IMG/VR virus record: IMGVR_UViG_3300042731_002249
Location: 1 to 64,000 of that record
Length of the DNA: 64,000 bases
Strand: one strand, 5' to 3'
Origin: a virus
The notes beneath the pieces are model-generated. The model searched no databases. It was given only the letters and a program-made list of their open reading frames with translations, and had not been told where the DNA came from. Shown here in pieces: positions 1-9,220 of the stretch. The stretch's first letter is position 1. Every line of letters begins with the position of its first letter. A program made the translations under genes and the position numbers.

Positions 1-80
1 ACGTAGCCGATCTCAGTGCAGCCAACGCTCGCGTTGAAGTGCAGATTGCTGAGTCGATCTACGAAGCGCCAATCGCGTAA
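1..80 (+). CDS. C-terminal end of an upstream head gene (partial)
   Basis: An open frame enters from the left edge and stops with TAA at 78-80, giving 25 residues ending YEAPIA. A good ribosome site for the capsid gene follows directly. In phages of this type the gene just before the capsid gene is usually the scaffold or a capsid assembly protein, so that is the likely identity, but the 25 residues alone do not show it. Confidence 0.6.
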   Translation, partial: VADLSAANARVEVQIAESIYEAPIA

Positions 81-93
81 CGGGAGGTAAATC

Positions 94-1008
94 ATGGCTA
101 TTATGAATCGCGCCCGTTTTCGCAAGCAGTTGCAAGAAGGGCTGAACACGGTCTTCGGTCTCGAATATCGTCGCTACGAGCAGGAATGGCGACCGATCTT
201 CGCAGTCGAGAACTCTCAGAAAGCATACGAGGAAGACGTACTGCTGGCTGGCCTCGCGGGTGCGCCCGTGAAGCCGGAAGGCGCTCCTGTCAGCTATGAC
301 AAGGGCGGCGAGGCATTCGTCTCTCGGTACGTCCACGAGACGATTGCTCTGGCGTTCTCCCTCACTGAAGAGGCTGAGGAAGACAACCTGTACGGCAGCA
401 TCGGCAGCAAGTACTCAAAGGCACTTGCACGCTCGATGCAGCACACCAAGGAAGTGAAAGGTGCTGCCATTCTGAACAACGGTTTCGATAGCACTTACCC
501 CGGTGGTGATGGTGTCGAGTTGTTCAGCACGTCGCACCCGCTCTTCGGCGGTGGTACGCAGTCGAACACGTTCACTACGCAGGCTGACCTGTCGGAGACT
601 TCCCTTGAGGAAGCCTTCATCGCAATCAGCAAGTTCGTGGACGAGCGCTCGATCCCGATCTCGGTGCGTGCGCAGAAGCTCATCATTCCTTCGGACTTGA
701 TGTTCGTTGCCGAACGGCTGGTTTCCAGCCCGTACCGTCCGGGTACGTCCGACAACGATGTCAACGCCATGAAGAAGATGGGTATGCTGCCCGGTGGCGT
801 TCACGTCAATCACCGCCTGACGGATGCGAAAGCATGGTTCCTGATCACTGACTGCCCTGACGGTCTGAAGCACATGGTTCGTAAGAACATCCAGCGCGGC
901 CTCGAAGGCGACTTCGAGACCGGCAACATGCGCTACAAGGCTCGTGAGCGGTACAGCTTCGGCTGGTCGGACTATCGCGGAGCGTTCGCTTCAAGCGGCA
1001 CTGCGTAA
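94..1008 (+). CDS. Major capsid protein
   Basis: 304 residues, the length expected for an HK97-fold phage capsid subunit. The N-terminus (RARFRKQLQEGLNTVFGLEY) and the stretch with FSTSHPLFGG, then a long helix with ISVRAQKLIIPSDL and a C-terminal FGWSDYRG, follow the layout of capsid subunits of the Mu gpT-like/podovirus type. It would form the icosahedral shell around the packaged DNA. The ribosome site GGGAGG lies at a normal distance before the ATG. It sits directly after the presumed scaffold gene and before small head proteins, which supports the call. The family is recognised from memory of typical sequences and context. Confidence 0.88.
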   Translation: MAIMNRARFRKQLQEGLNTVFGLEYRRYEQEWRPIFAVENSQKAYEEDVLLAGLAGAPVKPEGAPVSYDKGGEAFVSRYVHETIALAFSLTEEAEEDNLYGSIGSKYSKALARSMQHTKEVKGAAILNNGFDSTYPGGDGVELFSTSHPLFGGGTQSNTFTTQADLSETSLEEAFIAISKFVDERSIPISVRAQKLIIPSDLMFVAERLVSSPYRPGTSDNDVNAMKKMGMLPGGVHVNHRLTDAKAWFLITDCPDGLKHMVRKNIQRGLEGDFETGNMRYKARERYSFGWSDYRGAFASSGTA

Positions 1009-1013
1009 CGGTT

Positions 1014-1112
1014 GACCGATTGAGGTAGGGCAGGACATGCCTGCTCTACCGCAAGGGGAGTCCGCAGCAAAATCTGCGGGTCTGTAAAGCCCTACCTCAT
1101 TTCGGTCTTTTC
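1014..1112 (+). ncRNA. Folded RNA / terminator between capsid gene and next gene
   Basis: A 136-base gap holds nested inverted repeats. GACCG (1014-1018) plus GAGGTAGGGC (1022-1031) pair with GCCCTACCTC (1089-1098) plus CGGTC (1103-1107), followed by TTTT, which resembles a terminator. Inside are a stem CTC..CC with a GCAA tetraloop (1044-1060) and a stem CCGCAG/CTGCGG (1062-1079). A competing 10-bp hairpin, GTAGGGCAGG with CCTGCTCTAC (1025-1049), uses the same left arm, so two folds exclude each other. It may trim capsid transcripts from downstream ones or be a stable RNA. The role is inference. Confidence 0.6.
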
Positions 1113-1144
1113 CCTGACGACCCGTATGGGACTGGAGTAGACAG

Positions 1145-1615
1145 ATGGGAAAGAGAAGCACAATTACTGGTTACTGGCGTGCCCGTGGTGCGACGGAATC
1201 CAGCTCAAGCAGGCTCAATGGGCCAACACCCGGCGTACTGCCGATCACGATGGCTGTGCCGGTTGATCCGACCGCAGCTGATGGCACTGGCACGGGTAAA
1301 TACCTGCCGCTGGGTGCCGTGGTACTCGGCATTGATGTCGTGTCTGGCCACACGGGCGGCACTGGTCCGCTGCTGAACATCGGTCTCGATGATGGCGTTA
1401 CGCCGGATGTCGATGGCCTGTTGGACGGCGCGGCAGCTGATGCCGACCTGAGCATCAACGTGGCAACGGCGACGACACCGGGCGTGAGCTTCGGTGTGGC
1501 ACTGACGGCTGATTCGGAGATCACGGCTGGCACAGGTGGCGGTACTCCCGGCACCGGCACGTCGCTTGCGTACATTACGTACACGTTCAACGATGATGGC
1601 GTGATCAACGACTAA
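1145..1615 (+). CDS. Probable head decoration or minor structural protein
   Basis: 156 residues rich in Gly, Thr, Ala and Asp, with alternating beta-type segments and no transmembrane segment or catalytic motif. Start chosen because GGAG lies 8 bases upstream of the ATG. Its place immediately after the capsid gene and the beta-rich composition fit a capsid decoration or stabilising protein. No family was recognised, so the function is inferred from position alone. Confidence 0.55.
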   Translation: MGKRSTITGYWRARGATESSSSRLNGPTPGVLPITMAVPVDPTAADGTGTGKYLPLGAVVLGIDVVSGHTGGTGPLLNIGLDDGVTPDVDGLLDGAAADADLSINVATATTPGVSFGVALTADSEITAGTGGGTPGTGTSLAYITYTFNDDGVIND

Positions 1616-1626
1616 GGGGGTGAGTC

Positions 1627-1986
1627 ATGGGTCATTACCATGTTCGGTCACGCCCCTTCACTGGCAGCATTACTGGCACTGGTGAGAAGATTGTCGTTGT
1701 TGAGCAGAATCAAGACGACACGACGATTCAGGTTGATCTGAATGGTGGCACGGCCACGGTCGAGTACACGCTTCAGAACGTCTTGTACGATACTGCTGCT
1801 CAGGCAGCGGTGAACGTGCGGATGCCTGATGACGACAATCGGTACACTGACCCGGCAAGTGCTGACTGGACAGCTGTCACGCTGACTGGCGGTATTGGTG
1901 CTGTCAGTGGGCCGGTGTTTGCTGTTCGCATCAACGTAACAGTGGCTGGCACGCCAAGCGTCAACTACGTTATCTCGCAAGGATAG
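1627..1986 (+). CDS. Small structural protein of unknown function
   Basis: 119 residues, mostly beta-strand in character (GEKIVVVEQN, AVRINVTVAG), no signal or membrane segment. A GGGGGTGAGTC stretch precedes the ATG. It lies 11 bases after the previous gene and 3 bases before the gp4-like adaptor gene, so it belongs to the head cluster. It could be a second decoration or spike protein; no family is recognised. Confidence 0.5.
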   Translation: MGHYHVRSRPFTGSITGTGEKIVVVEQNQDDTTIQVDLNGGTATVEYTLQNVLYDTAAQAAVNVRMPDDDNRYTDPASADWTAVTLTGGIGAVSGPVFAVRINVTVAGTPSVNYVISQG

Positions 1987-1989
1987 GCC

Positions 1990-2721
1990 ATGGCGACATC
2001 AGGGACCTTCATCTTTAACCCTGATCTCGCTGAGATGGTCGATGAGGCGCTGGAGCGCTGTCGGATAGACCCGGCGAAGATCACTTCGCGGCACATTCTG
2101 TCCGCACGGCGTTCCATGCGTTTCATGCTGGCCGACTGGGCGACGAGGGATTACCACAACTTCCGCATCGAGTCGGAGTCGTTTACGCTTGTTCAAGGAC
2201 AGGCGACGTACACGGCTGGCGTTGATTTCGACATTCCTACACCGCCGACCACTACCTCGAACCTGCTGGATATTCTCGATGCCGTGCTGACACGACAGGG
2301 CGTAGATACGCCCGTGGTGCCGTACACCAGAAGCGATTATCTGAATATCCCAGAGAAGACGACCGAGGGCCGTCCTGATCGCTGGTTCGTGGATAAACAG
2401 CGTGACCAGATCGTAGTGACGTTCTGGCCGGTGCCAGAGAACTCGACAGACATCATCACCTTCAACGGTGTGCGTAAGTACGAAGACTCTGACACTGCGG
2501 CTGACAATGCCGACATCCCGTATCACATGTACGATGCGTTCGCCTATGGATTGTCTTTCAGGCTGGCCGAGAAGTTCGGCCCACCTGAGCTTGAGTCTGC
2601 CATGTTCCAAAAGGCAGAGGCGGCATTCAGGAGCGCACAGAACGCGGTACGTGAGCGTGGCGACGTTGCCATTGTGCCCGGTTCCTCAACTCGGCGCAGG
2701 AGGGGTGTTGTCAGGCGATGA
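1990..2721 (+). CDS. Head-tail adaptor, P22 gp4-like
   Basis: 243 residues. The N-terminal half is helical (VDEALERCRIDP, then ARRSMRFMLADWATRDYHNF), followed by a beta part with a WPVPENS segment and a final helix (FGLSFRLAEKFGPPELESAM pattern), ending in a very basic tail of arginines. This order matches the P22 gp4-like tail accessory/adaptor family, which closes the portal ring and forms the platform for the short tail. It is the first of two adaptor-like genes; the second starts at 3212. Confidence 0.7.
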   Translation: MATSGTFIFNPDLAEMVDEALERCRIDPAKITSRHILSARRSMRFMLADWATRDYHNFRIESESFTLVQGQATYTAGVDFDIPTPPTTTSNLLDILDAVLTRQGVDTPVVPYTRSDYLNIPEKTTEGRPDRWFVDKQRDQIVVTFWPVPENSTDIITFNGVRKYEDSDTAADNADIPYHMYDAFAYGLSFRLAEKFGPPELESAMFQKAEAAFRSAQNAVRERGDVAIVPGSSTRRRRGVVRR

Positions 2722-3212
2722 CGCGCAAGTACGCAAAAGGCAGGAACGCCGTCGCTGAGTGCCAGCGTTCGGGGCAGAAGATGCGCTATCGCGATCTGGT
2801 CGAGGACGGTCACGTTCCCGGCCTGCTGGTGCATCCTGACTGGTGGGAGCCACAGCACCCGCAGGAGATACCAGTCACTGTTGAAGACCCTGTTGCATTG
2901 TTCCGTCCTGCTCCTGAGATTTCCATCGAGGACGACTACGGTGACCCGGAGCAGCCGCTGCCGGTTCCATCAGGGCCGAGCGGCACCTTCAAGACTACGC
3001 TTGCTGTCATACCAAGCGAGGGTGACACGCAGTTCGTGCTGGTGGATGCGCAGTCGTACATCATTGGCCAGTGGGTGGCGGTCAATCTTCAAGCAGGTCA
3101 TTTCGTCTCGCGTATCCGCAGCACAGCAGACACGCCTTCATTCACGATCCCCATCACGACACCCTTCACCGGGCTGATCAATGCTGGGGCGCAGGTCTGG
3201 ATATTTGACTGA
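2718..3212 (+). CDS. Structural protein with Cys-containing N-terminus
   Basis: 164 residues, start overlapping the adaptor stop by ATGA. The N-terminus (CQRSGQKMRYRDLVEDG, a WW pair near residue 42) is a short region often seen in proteins beside podovirus adaptor genes. The C-terminal part is beta-rich. Lying between two adaptor-like genes, it is probably a neck or tail-attachment component. The exact role is not visible in the sequence. Confidence 0.5.
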   Translation: MTRKYAKGRNAVAECQRSGQKMRYRDLVEDGHVPGLLVHPDWWEPQHPQEIPVTVEDPVALFRPAPEISIEDDYGDPEQPLPVPSGPSGTFKTTLAVIPSEGDTQFVLVDAQSYIIGQWVAVNLQAGHFVSRIRSTADTPSFTIPITTPFTGLINAGAQVWIFD

Positions 3213-3871
3213 TGAGCAACAAGACCTACACAGAGCTGAGTGCCAACCTGCAAGCATGGCTTGAAGATGATGACGCTGAGTTCACGGGGAGCATCGATGA
3301 GATCATCAATCTCGGAGAAATGCGCCTGTGGCGTGATCTCGACCTGTCGATCTTCACCAGTGAGGACACGGCTGCAACGGCTATTGGCACCGAGACTGTG
3401 ACCAAGCCTGTCACGGATGCCGAGCTGGTAACGTGGCAATCGATCTATTACGACAACGCAGGCGAGCGTACTTACCTCGAACTGCGGTCAACCGATTTCG
3501 TCAGGGATCATCAGACGATAGGGGCAACGGCTCCACCTAAATACTACGCTGAGACGAATGAGACTGATTGGCTCCTGTCTCCGATCCCTGACGCTATTTA
3601 CACCCTGAATGCTCGTGGGGTGACTCGTCCAACGCGACTATCGGTAAGCAACCCGACAACATGGTTGTCCCTGCATCAGGACGATATGCTGTTCAAGGCA
3701 TGTCTGGTTGAGGCAGAGGGCTTCCTGAAGTCTGATGATCGGGTGCCGATGTGGGCTGAACAGTATGTGGCAGCACTGCCGCTTGCGAAACGGGAAACCT
3801 ATGAGCTACTGAACCAGAGATACAACTTGACACCGCTGGAGGTTCCGGCTGTGCCTACTACACAGAGGTAA
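3212..3871 (+). CDS. Adaptor / tail tubular A-like protein
   Basis: 219 residues. The N-terminal pattern WLEDDDAEFTGSIDEIINL then LWRDLDL is typical of T7 gp11/P22 gp4-like adaptor proteins, which form the ring between portal and nozzle. The C-terminal helix region around FKACLVEAEGFLKSDDR fits the same family. The gene starts at the TGATG junction with the preceding gene. Two adaptor-like genes in a row suggest a two-ring neck, or one ring and one completion factor. Confidence 0.68.
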   Translation: MSNKTYTELSANLQAWLEDDDAEFTGSIDEIINLGEMRLWRDLDLSIFTSEDTAATAIGTETVTKPVTDAELVTWQSIYYDNAGERTYLELRSTDFVRDHQTIGATAPPKYYAETNETDWLLSPIPDAIYTLNARGVTRPTRLSVSNPTTWLSLHQDDMLFKACLVEAEGFLKSDDRVPMWAEQYVAALPLAKRETYELLNQRYNLTPLEVPAVPTTQR

Positions 3872-3876
3872 CCTAA

Positions 3877-4791
3877 ATGTCCGACAAATCCCCCCTGATC
3901 CAGCAACTCTTACAGATACTGGACGAAAACCCGGACACGTGGGGCACGGTATTGAACGTCAGCGGTCTTCGTCTTCTTGAAGACGCGATTGCCGGTCAAT
4001 GCAACATCAACGTGACATCCGGCAACCAGACGCTGCCTGACACAGAAGGTGGCCCATCGAGTGACTTCCATGCTCGCTACATGATCCTGAACATCACAGG
4101 ATCACCCGGCACAGCGCGGACGGTAACCATACCGACTGCTGTCGTCCCGCCTGAGAACCTGCCACGCACCAAGCTGTACCTCGCTTACAACAACACGGGC
4201 GATTCATCGTCAGTGACGGTGCAGGCAGACGGTGGCGCAGGCGTGGCGATCCCGCCCGGAGAGGCGCACTGGGTATGGTGTGACGGCACTGACATTCTTG
4301 AGGCTCGCGTGAAGACCGCAGCCGCAGCTGATCTTGCGACTACAGCAACATCTGCTGACCAGCTGATCGGCGTTGCTGGTGCGAATTATGCACGCAAGGA
4401 TGTAGCCCAAATGTTCACCGCAGGACAGGGTGTCACGGCTACGCAGGTGTTTGTCACTGGTGGGGGTCCTTACGACCTTGAGCTTGACATGGCTGTTGGC
4501 AATACGTTCTGGCATCAGACCACACAGAACTTTACCTTGCAGGCTCCCGGCAGCGCGACGATAGGTCAGTCCTTCAGCCTGCTGTGCAAACAGGCTGCAT
4601 CGGGTGGTCCTCACGTCATCTCGTTTCCATCAAACACATTTATCGCCAAGGGCGGTTCGTTCACGCTTTCGACCGCAGCCAATGCGATTGACTACATCGC
4701 TGGTGAGTACATCACAGTTCCCGGTAACGCTGGCATCTTCGGTGACCGTTGGATCATCTCAATCATCAAAGACGTGACAGCGGTGAGCTAA
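3877..4791 (+). CDS. Tail fibre-like or appendage protein
   Basis: 304 residues. The N-terminal 40 residues look like a docking helix (LIQQLLQILDEN), the rest is beta-rich and low in charge, with Gly/Ala/Thr-rich turns as in phage fibres. The C-terminal segment (SFSLLCKQAASGG, then FPSNTFIAKGG) resembles surface-exposed fibre folds. Translation of the next gene is coupled through TAATG. Function is inferred from composition and position. Confidence 0.45.
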   Translation: MSDKSPLIQQLLQILDENPDTWGTVLNVSGLRLLEDAIAGQCNINVTSGNQTLPDTEGGPSSDFHARYMILNITGSPGTARTVTIPTAVVPPENLPRTKLYLAYNNTGDSSSVTVQADGGAGVAIPPGEAHWVWCDGTDILEARVKTAAAADLATTATSADQLIGVAGANYARKDVAQMFTAGQGVTATQVFVTGGGPYDLELDMAVGNTFWHQTTQNFTLQAPGSATIGQSFSLLCKQAASGGPHVISFPSNTFIAKGGSFTLSTAANAIDYIAGEYITVPGNAGIFGDRWIISIIKDVTAVS

Positions 4792-6002
4792 TGTTTCAGC
4801 GAAGAATCCCATTATTTGCTGGCGATACCGCAAACATTGTTGCGACGTTCACTACAGACACGCTGATCAACAATCTGTGGGTGTACTTCGGTGAGCCAAG
4901 CGGCGATCAAAACGTCGATATAACCGTAGACGGCTGCGACATTGGCGATGTCATCATTACGTCTGACTGGGGTTCTGGCAGTACTTTCACTTTCACCTGT
5001 ATCAACGGTGGCCGCATTTGCGGTCTTGGTGGTGATGGTGGTGATGGCGGTGATGACTTCGGCGCAACGGGCGAGCGCGGCTTTAAGGGTAACGATGGTA
5101 GTCCAGCAATCACCTGTTCTGGCTTCGCAGTAGATGTCGATATTGATGATGGCTATCTGCTTGGCGGCGGCGGTGGTGGCGGTGGCGGCGCTTACGAAGA
5201 TACTGGAGTCGGCGGTAACCCCGGTTGTGGCGGCGGCGGTGGCGCTGGATTCTCTGTTACCGCTGGTGGAAATGCAGGCGCATTCACTGGTTTGCCGCAG
5301 AGCGCTGATGGTGGTGACGGTGGCCCAGCAGGTCCCGGTTTAGGCGGCATTGGCACTATCGATGACACCATCAATGGTGGTGATGGTGGTAACTGGGGCG
5401 CTGGCGGCAAATCTGGTAACGCCAGTAATGCGCTCGCAACTGGTGGGTTTGGTCCATACACTGCCGGTGTTGGTGGGGCCGCAGGTAATGCGTTTTCTCC
5501 AAGCTCTGGTGCAACCATCAACTTTACCGGTAGCAAGTCAGAAACCACGCTGCGCACCGAAAATCGCTTGCTTGGCCAGTTGGGAAGCATCCCAAGACTA
5601 TTGGAGTTCAGGAGCTTTATCGCTTCGCGATCTGGCACAAGCACACACGGCTGGTCTTTCCAGAGCGATGGTGTCTTGGTTCTTGTCGATAGCGTAGGTG
5701 GCGGCACTGATATTACTGGACACTGGTATCCAACGTCGCCCGTATCCAATCCCGGCATTGGCGCTAACTACGAAATCAGGAACCGCAACAATACCGATTC
5801 AGAAGACGCTGCTGGCTGGGATAGCACGCCCGGTGCGCAGGGTACATTTTTTGCCCTCAGCAGCACGAGGGCATGGACTATCACGTCTGGAAGCGGCATC
5901 GAGTCTGGTGGCGGCTTGATGGAAATCCGAGCGGTCAATCAGCCAGCCGGTGACATTCTTGTGTCTGGGTACATTTCGATAACGGATGAGAATGGCGTAT
6001 GA
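4791..6002 (+). CDS. Glycine-rich tail fibre-type protein
   Basis: 403 residues when started at the ATG that overlaps the previous stop (TAATG); a longer in-frame start at 4749 lies inside the upstream gene and is less likely. Residues about 85-240 are dominated by glycine-rich runs, including nine consecutive Gly near residue 125. Such segments in phage fibres form polyglycine-II bundles, as known for long salmonella phage fibres. The C-terminus is a beta-rich head. It is likely part of an adhesin or fibre complex. Confidence 0.55.
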   Translation: MFQRRIPLFAGDTANIVATFTTDTLINNLWVYFGEPSGDQNVDITVDGCDIGDVIITSDWGSGSTFTFTCINGGRICGLGGDGGDGGDDFGATGERGFKGNDGSPAITCSGFAVDVDIDDGYLLGGGGGGGGGAYEDTGVGGNPGCGGGGGAGFSVTAGGNAGAFTGLPQSADGGDGGPAGPGLGGIGTIDDTINGGDGGNWGAGGKSGNASNALATGGFGPYTAGVGGAAGNAFSPSSGATINFTGSKSETTLRTENRLLGQLGSIPRLLEFRSFIASRSGTSTHGWSFQSDGVLVLVDSVGGGTDITGHWYPTSPVSNPGIGANYEIRNRNNTDSEDAAGWDSTPGAQGTFFALSSTRAWTITSGSGIESGGGLMEIRAVNQPAGDILVSGYISITDENGV

Positions 6003-9000
6003 CCCAGAAGCGAATCTTCAACCTGCCGATTGGAGCTGGCCTCTACACGGAGCAGACGGAGCGTGGTGCTGTCGGGCGGTGGCGCTACGCAGACAAGGTG
6101 CGATTCCGCAAAGGTCTGGCTGAGAAGATCGGTGGTTGGGTTCGCATTGAGCCGCAGTTCCTTGGTGTCTGTCGCCGCCTGAAAGACTGGTCATCGCTGG
6201 ATGCAAAGTTCTGGTCGGCAGTTGCTACGGACGTAAAGCTGTATCTCTGGCAAGACGGTAGCCTGTATGACATCACGCCGCTGCGAGATTCAGGCACGCT
6301 GACAGACCCGTTCACGACTACTGTCGGCACGCAGATCGTGCAGGTGACGCATGTCAATCATGGGGCGCAGCTGGGCGATTATGTGCGATTCTCCGGGGCC
6401 TCGGTGGTCGGCGGCGTAACGGTAGACGGCGAATACCAAGTCACCAGCATCATCGACACAAGCAATTACACCATCGTGGATGATGAGACAGCCTCGGCAT
6501 CGGCCAACGGTGGCGGCATTGTCGGGTACGAATACGACATCTCAGCAGGCGCTGAGAGCGTCAAGACGGCCACCGGCTACGGAACCGGACCCTACGGCAG
6601 GGAAGGCTACGGAAACGCCCGTACAGGCTCCACGCTGACCATAGGCATCCGTACATGGTCACTCGACACGTGGGGTGAGGACTTGCTGGCCTGTCCGCGT
6701 GGCGGCGCGATTTACTGGTGGGATCGCTCCAAAGGCACTGGTTCGCGTGCTGTGGCGCTGGGCGGTGATGCCCCACCCAACAACGAGTATATGCTGGTTT
6801 CGCAGCGAGACAGGCATGTGTTGGCTCTGGGGGCCTACGATTACTTCAACAATGCCTTCGATCCGCTCCTGATCCGCTGGTCCTCGACTGAGGACCTGAA
6901 CGACTGGGTGCCGACCAGCACCAACACATCCGGCGATCTCAGGCTGTATGCAGGCTCAAAGATCGTCTGCGGAGTGCGCTCACGTCTGGAGACCGTGATC
7001 TTCACTGACGTGTCGGTGCATACGCTGCCGTTCGTCGGTGGCTCCATTGTGTTTGGCCTGAACATCGTGGGCGAGAACGTCTCGATTCTTGGCCCGAACT
7101 GCGCCGTGCCCATCGATCACCGGGTGCTGTTCATGGCTGAGGCCGATTTCTACATGTATGACGGTGTGGTCCGGGTGGTGCCGTGTGACGTAAGGAATTA
7201 CGTCTACGAGAACCTGAACGTGCAGCAGCGCGACAAGATTTACGGTGGACTCAATCGCGAGTTCAACGAGGTGTGGTGGTTCTACCCAAGCTACGACCCG
7301 AACTCGTGGGTGCAGCAGGACTTCTCGCTGGGCCTGCCGACCGGGTTCTCGCTGGCGAATGGATCAAACACGCCGCCGAACCTGTACGACGATGTGCTGT
7401 TCCAAGGTGATTTCGAGGGCAGCAATGGATCGACCACGTACACGGAAGAGTCCAGCTATGCAGCGGTGGCGACCTTCAACGGCGCTACCCAGATCAGCAC
7501 TACCAGCCCAATCTTGGATACCTCGTCGCTTGATCTTGGGTCGGCAGCGGTCAGCGAGTTTGTCTCGTTCCCAATTCAGACAGGAGACCTGCCTGACTGG
7601 GATGGCACTGGCCAGTATCTGACTGCCGAATACATCTTCAGACTGGATACGCTGCACAGCTTTGGTGACAAGGACATTTGCCTTGTTGGTGATTCGGATT
7701 ACAACATTTGTCGCCTTGCAGTAAACCGTTCATCTGGCACTTCCCGGCTTCGTGCCGGATTTGCCCAGACAGGCAGTTTAACACCGGCTGTTACCATCAA
7801 TGCAGGCACAAACTACGTAGTTATCGTTGAGGCAGATTACACTGGCGGCGCTGGCAACGGTGTCGAGCGCATCTGGTTTGGTGAGCAAGGTGGTGCCGCA
7901 TCGCTGCTCTCCACGAATACGGGGCTGACGGCGAAGGACCCGACAATTCTGTTTACCCAACAAATTCTATTTGGCGGCACAAGCGGCTTGTTCGGCACGG
8001 ATGGTCACGTCGATCACGTGCGCATCACCAACTCAACAACTGGGCGCTATGGAACTGCTGCAACAGTAACAATCGATGACCCGTACCCGACCACGAGCAG
8101 TCCGGGTGGCCCTGCCGACATTGGTTACGTGTACGCCTTCGATTCATCAGGATTCACTGAGCGTGTTCCCAGTGCAGCGAATGTCTACGAGCATGATTAC
8201 TTCATGACCAACTCGACACCCATCATCACGCCGCTGGAGAGCGAGTACGCGGTCGAGATCGACGTAAATCCAAACATCGCTGCGGGAACCGGTCAGGCAG
8301 GCGTGTGCTTCCTGAGAACAGACCTTGTTGGCACCGGCAATACTCATGCCGATGATTGTCAGCAGTTCATGGTGAGCCTGAACTATTCGTCCAACAGCGT
8401 TGTTGTCCAGAAGAAGGAAGGCGCTGCACCGACCAACCCTGACAACCAAGTCTCCAACAGCGTGGACTTCACTACGCTGACCGGCAGCGCCATGGCACTT
8501 GGCACCAAGTACATCATCACGGTGCAGTACGACGCGCCGCAGATGACGGTCTGGGTGGATGGTAATCAGGCATTTCAGTTCAACCTGTCTACAGCTGAAG
8601 AAGCACTGTTCACGTCAGGAACGGCTGGTCTGCACGCCTCGCCGGATACAACCGGAGACCAGTACCGGTTCTACAATTTTGCAACCGGCCCGGTCGGTAC
8701 ATTGACCGCAGCTGACTTCGATATTTCACCCATCGAGGTGAATCGTTACGTGGCATTCAATTATGAAGAGGGAACATGGACCACAGGCAAGCTATCTCGA
8801 ACTGCATGGGCTGACAGATCACCCTTGCTGGAGAAGCCGTATGCGGCAAGTCGCGATGGATACTTGTATCAGCATGAAACAGGTACAGACGATAATGGCG
8901 CAGCGATGGAAGCCTACATCGAGTCGTTTGATATGGAGATACCGGAAGCAGGAGAAGAGCTGATACACATCGATCAGCTGATCCCAGACTTCCTTGAGCT

Positions 9001-9220
9001 GGAAGGGTCGGTTGACGTTTACCTGACAGGGCTGAAGTATCCACAGGATATGAACAGAATATCCAAGGGTCCGTACACGGTTTCACCGGGAACTCGCAAG
9101 CTATCGACCCGGATGAGAGCGAGGCAGGTTGCGTTGCGCGTCGAGTCAGATGCGCTGGGTGATCTGTGGCGCATGGGCACATGGCGAGGCAGGGGAGGTC
9201 CACACGGTAAGCGGGGATGA
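5999..9220 (+). CDS. Large tail nozzle/stabilisation-type protein with lectin-like inserts
   Basis: 1073 residues. The first 480 residues (KRIFNLPIGAGLYTEQ, then GRWRYADKVRFRKG, GSLYDITPLR and LACPRGGAIYWWD) follow the pattern of podovirus tail tubular B/nozzle proteins, which form a beta-propeller channel. From about 480 to 900 there are inserted beta-sandwich regions of concanavalin/LamG type (two similar modules), and the nozzle part resumes at the C-terminus (RYVAFNYEEGTWT). The inserted lectin-like modules are larger than usual and may bind host glycans. Start overlaps the previous stop by ATGA. Confidence 0.6.
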   Translation: MTQKRIFNLPIGAGLYTEQTERGAVGRWRYADKVRFRKGLAEKIGGWVRIEPQFLGVCRRLKDWSSLDAKFWSAVATDVKLYLWQDGSLYDITPLRDSGTLTDPFTTTVGTQIVQVTHVNHGAQLGDYVRFSGASVVGGVTVDGEYQVTSIIDTSNYTIVDDETASASANGGGIVGYEYDISAGAESVKTATGYGTGPYGREGYGNARTGSTLTIGIRTWSLDTWGEDLLACPRGGAIYWWDRSKGTGSRAVALGGDAPPNNEYMLVSQRDRHVLALGAYDYFNNAFDPLLIRWSSTEDLNDWVPTSTNTSGDLRLYAGSKIVCGVRSRLETVIFTDVSVHTLPFVGGSIVFGLNIVGENVSILGPNCAVPIDHRVLFMAEADFYMYDGVVRVVPCDVRNYVYENLNVQQRDKIYGGLNREFNEVWWFYPSYDPNSWVQQDFSLGLPTGFSLANGSNTPPNLYDDVLFQGDFEGSNGSTTYTEESSYAAVATFNGATQISTTSPILDTSSLDLGSAAVSEFVSFPIQTGDLPDWDGTGQYLTAEYIFRLDTLHSFGDKDICLVGDSDYNICRLAVNRSSGTSRLRAGFAQTGSLTPAVTINAGTNYVVIVEADYTGGAGNGVERIWFGEQGGAASLLSTNTGLTAKDPTILFTQQILFGGTSGLFGTDGHVDHVRITNSTTGRYGTAATVTIDDPYPTTSSPGGPADIGYVYAFDSSGFTERVPSAANVYEHDYFMTNSTPIITPLESEYAVEIDVNPNIAAGTGQAGVCFLRTDLVGTGNTHADDCQQFMVSLNYSSNSVVVQKKEGAAPTNPDNQVSNSVDFTTLTGSAMALGTKYIITVQYDAPQMTVWVDGNQAFQFNLSTAEEALFTSGTAGLHASPDTTGDQYRFYNFATGPVGTLTAADFDISPIEVNRYVAFNYEEGTWTTGKLSRTAWADRSPLLEKPYAASRDGYLYQHETGTDDNGAAMEAYIESFDMEIPEAGEELIHIDQLIPDFLELEGSVDVYLTGLKYPQDMNRISKGPYTVSPGTRKLSTRMRARQVALRVESDALGDLWRMGTWRGRGGPHGKRG

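Noticed and set aside
5192-5758. Proline-rich minus-strand frame
   Set aside because: It is the complement of the glycine-rich fibre gene, which has proper start, coupling and direction.
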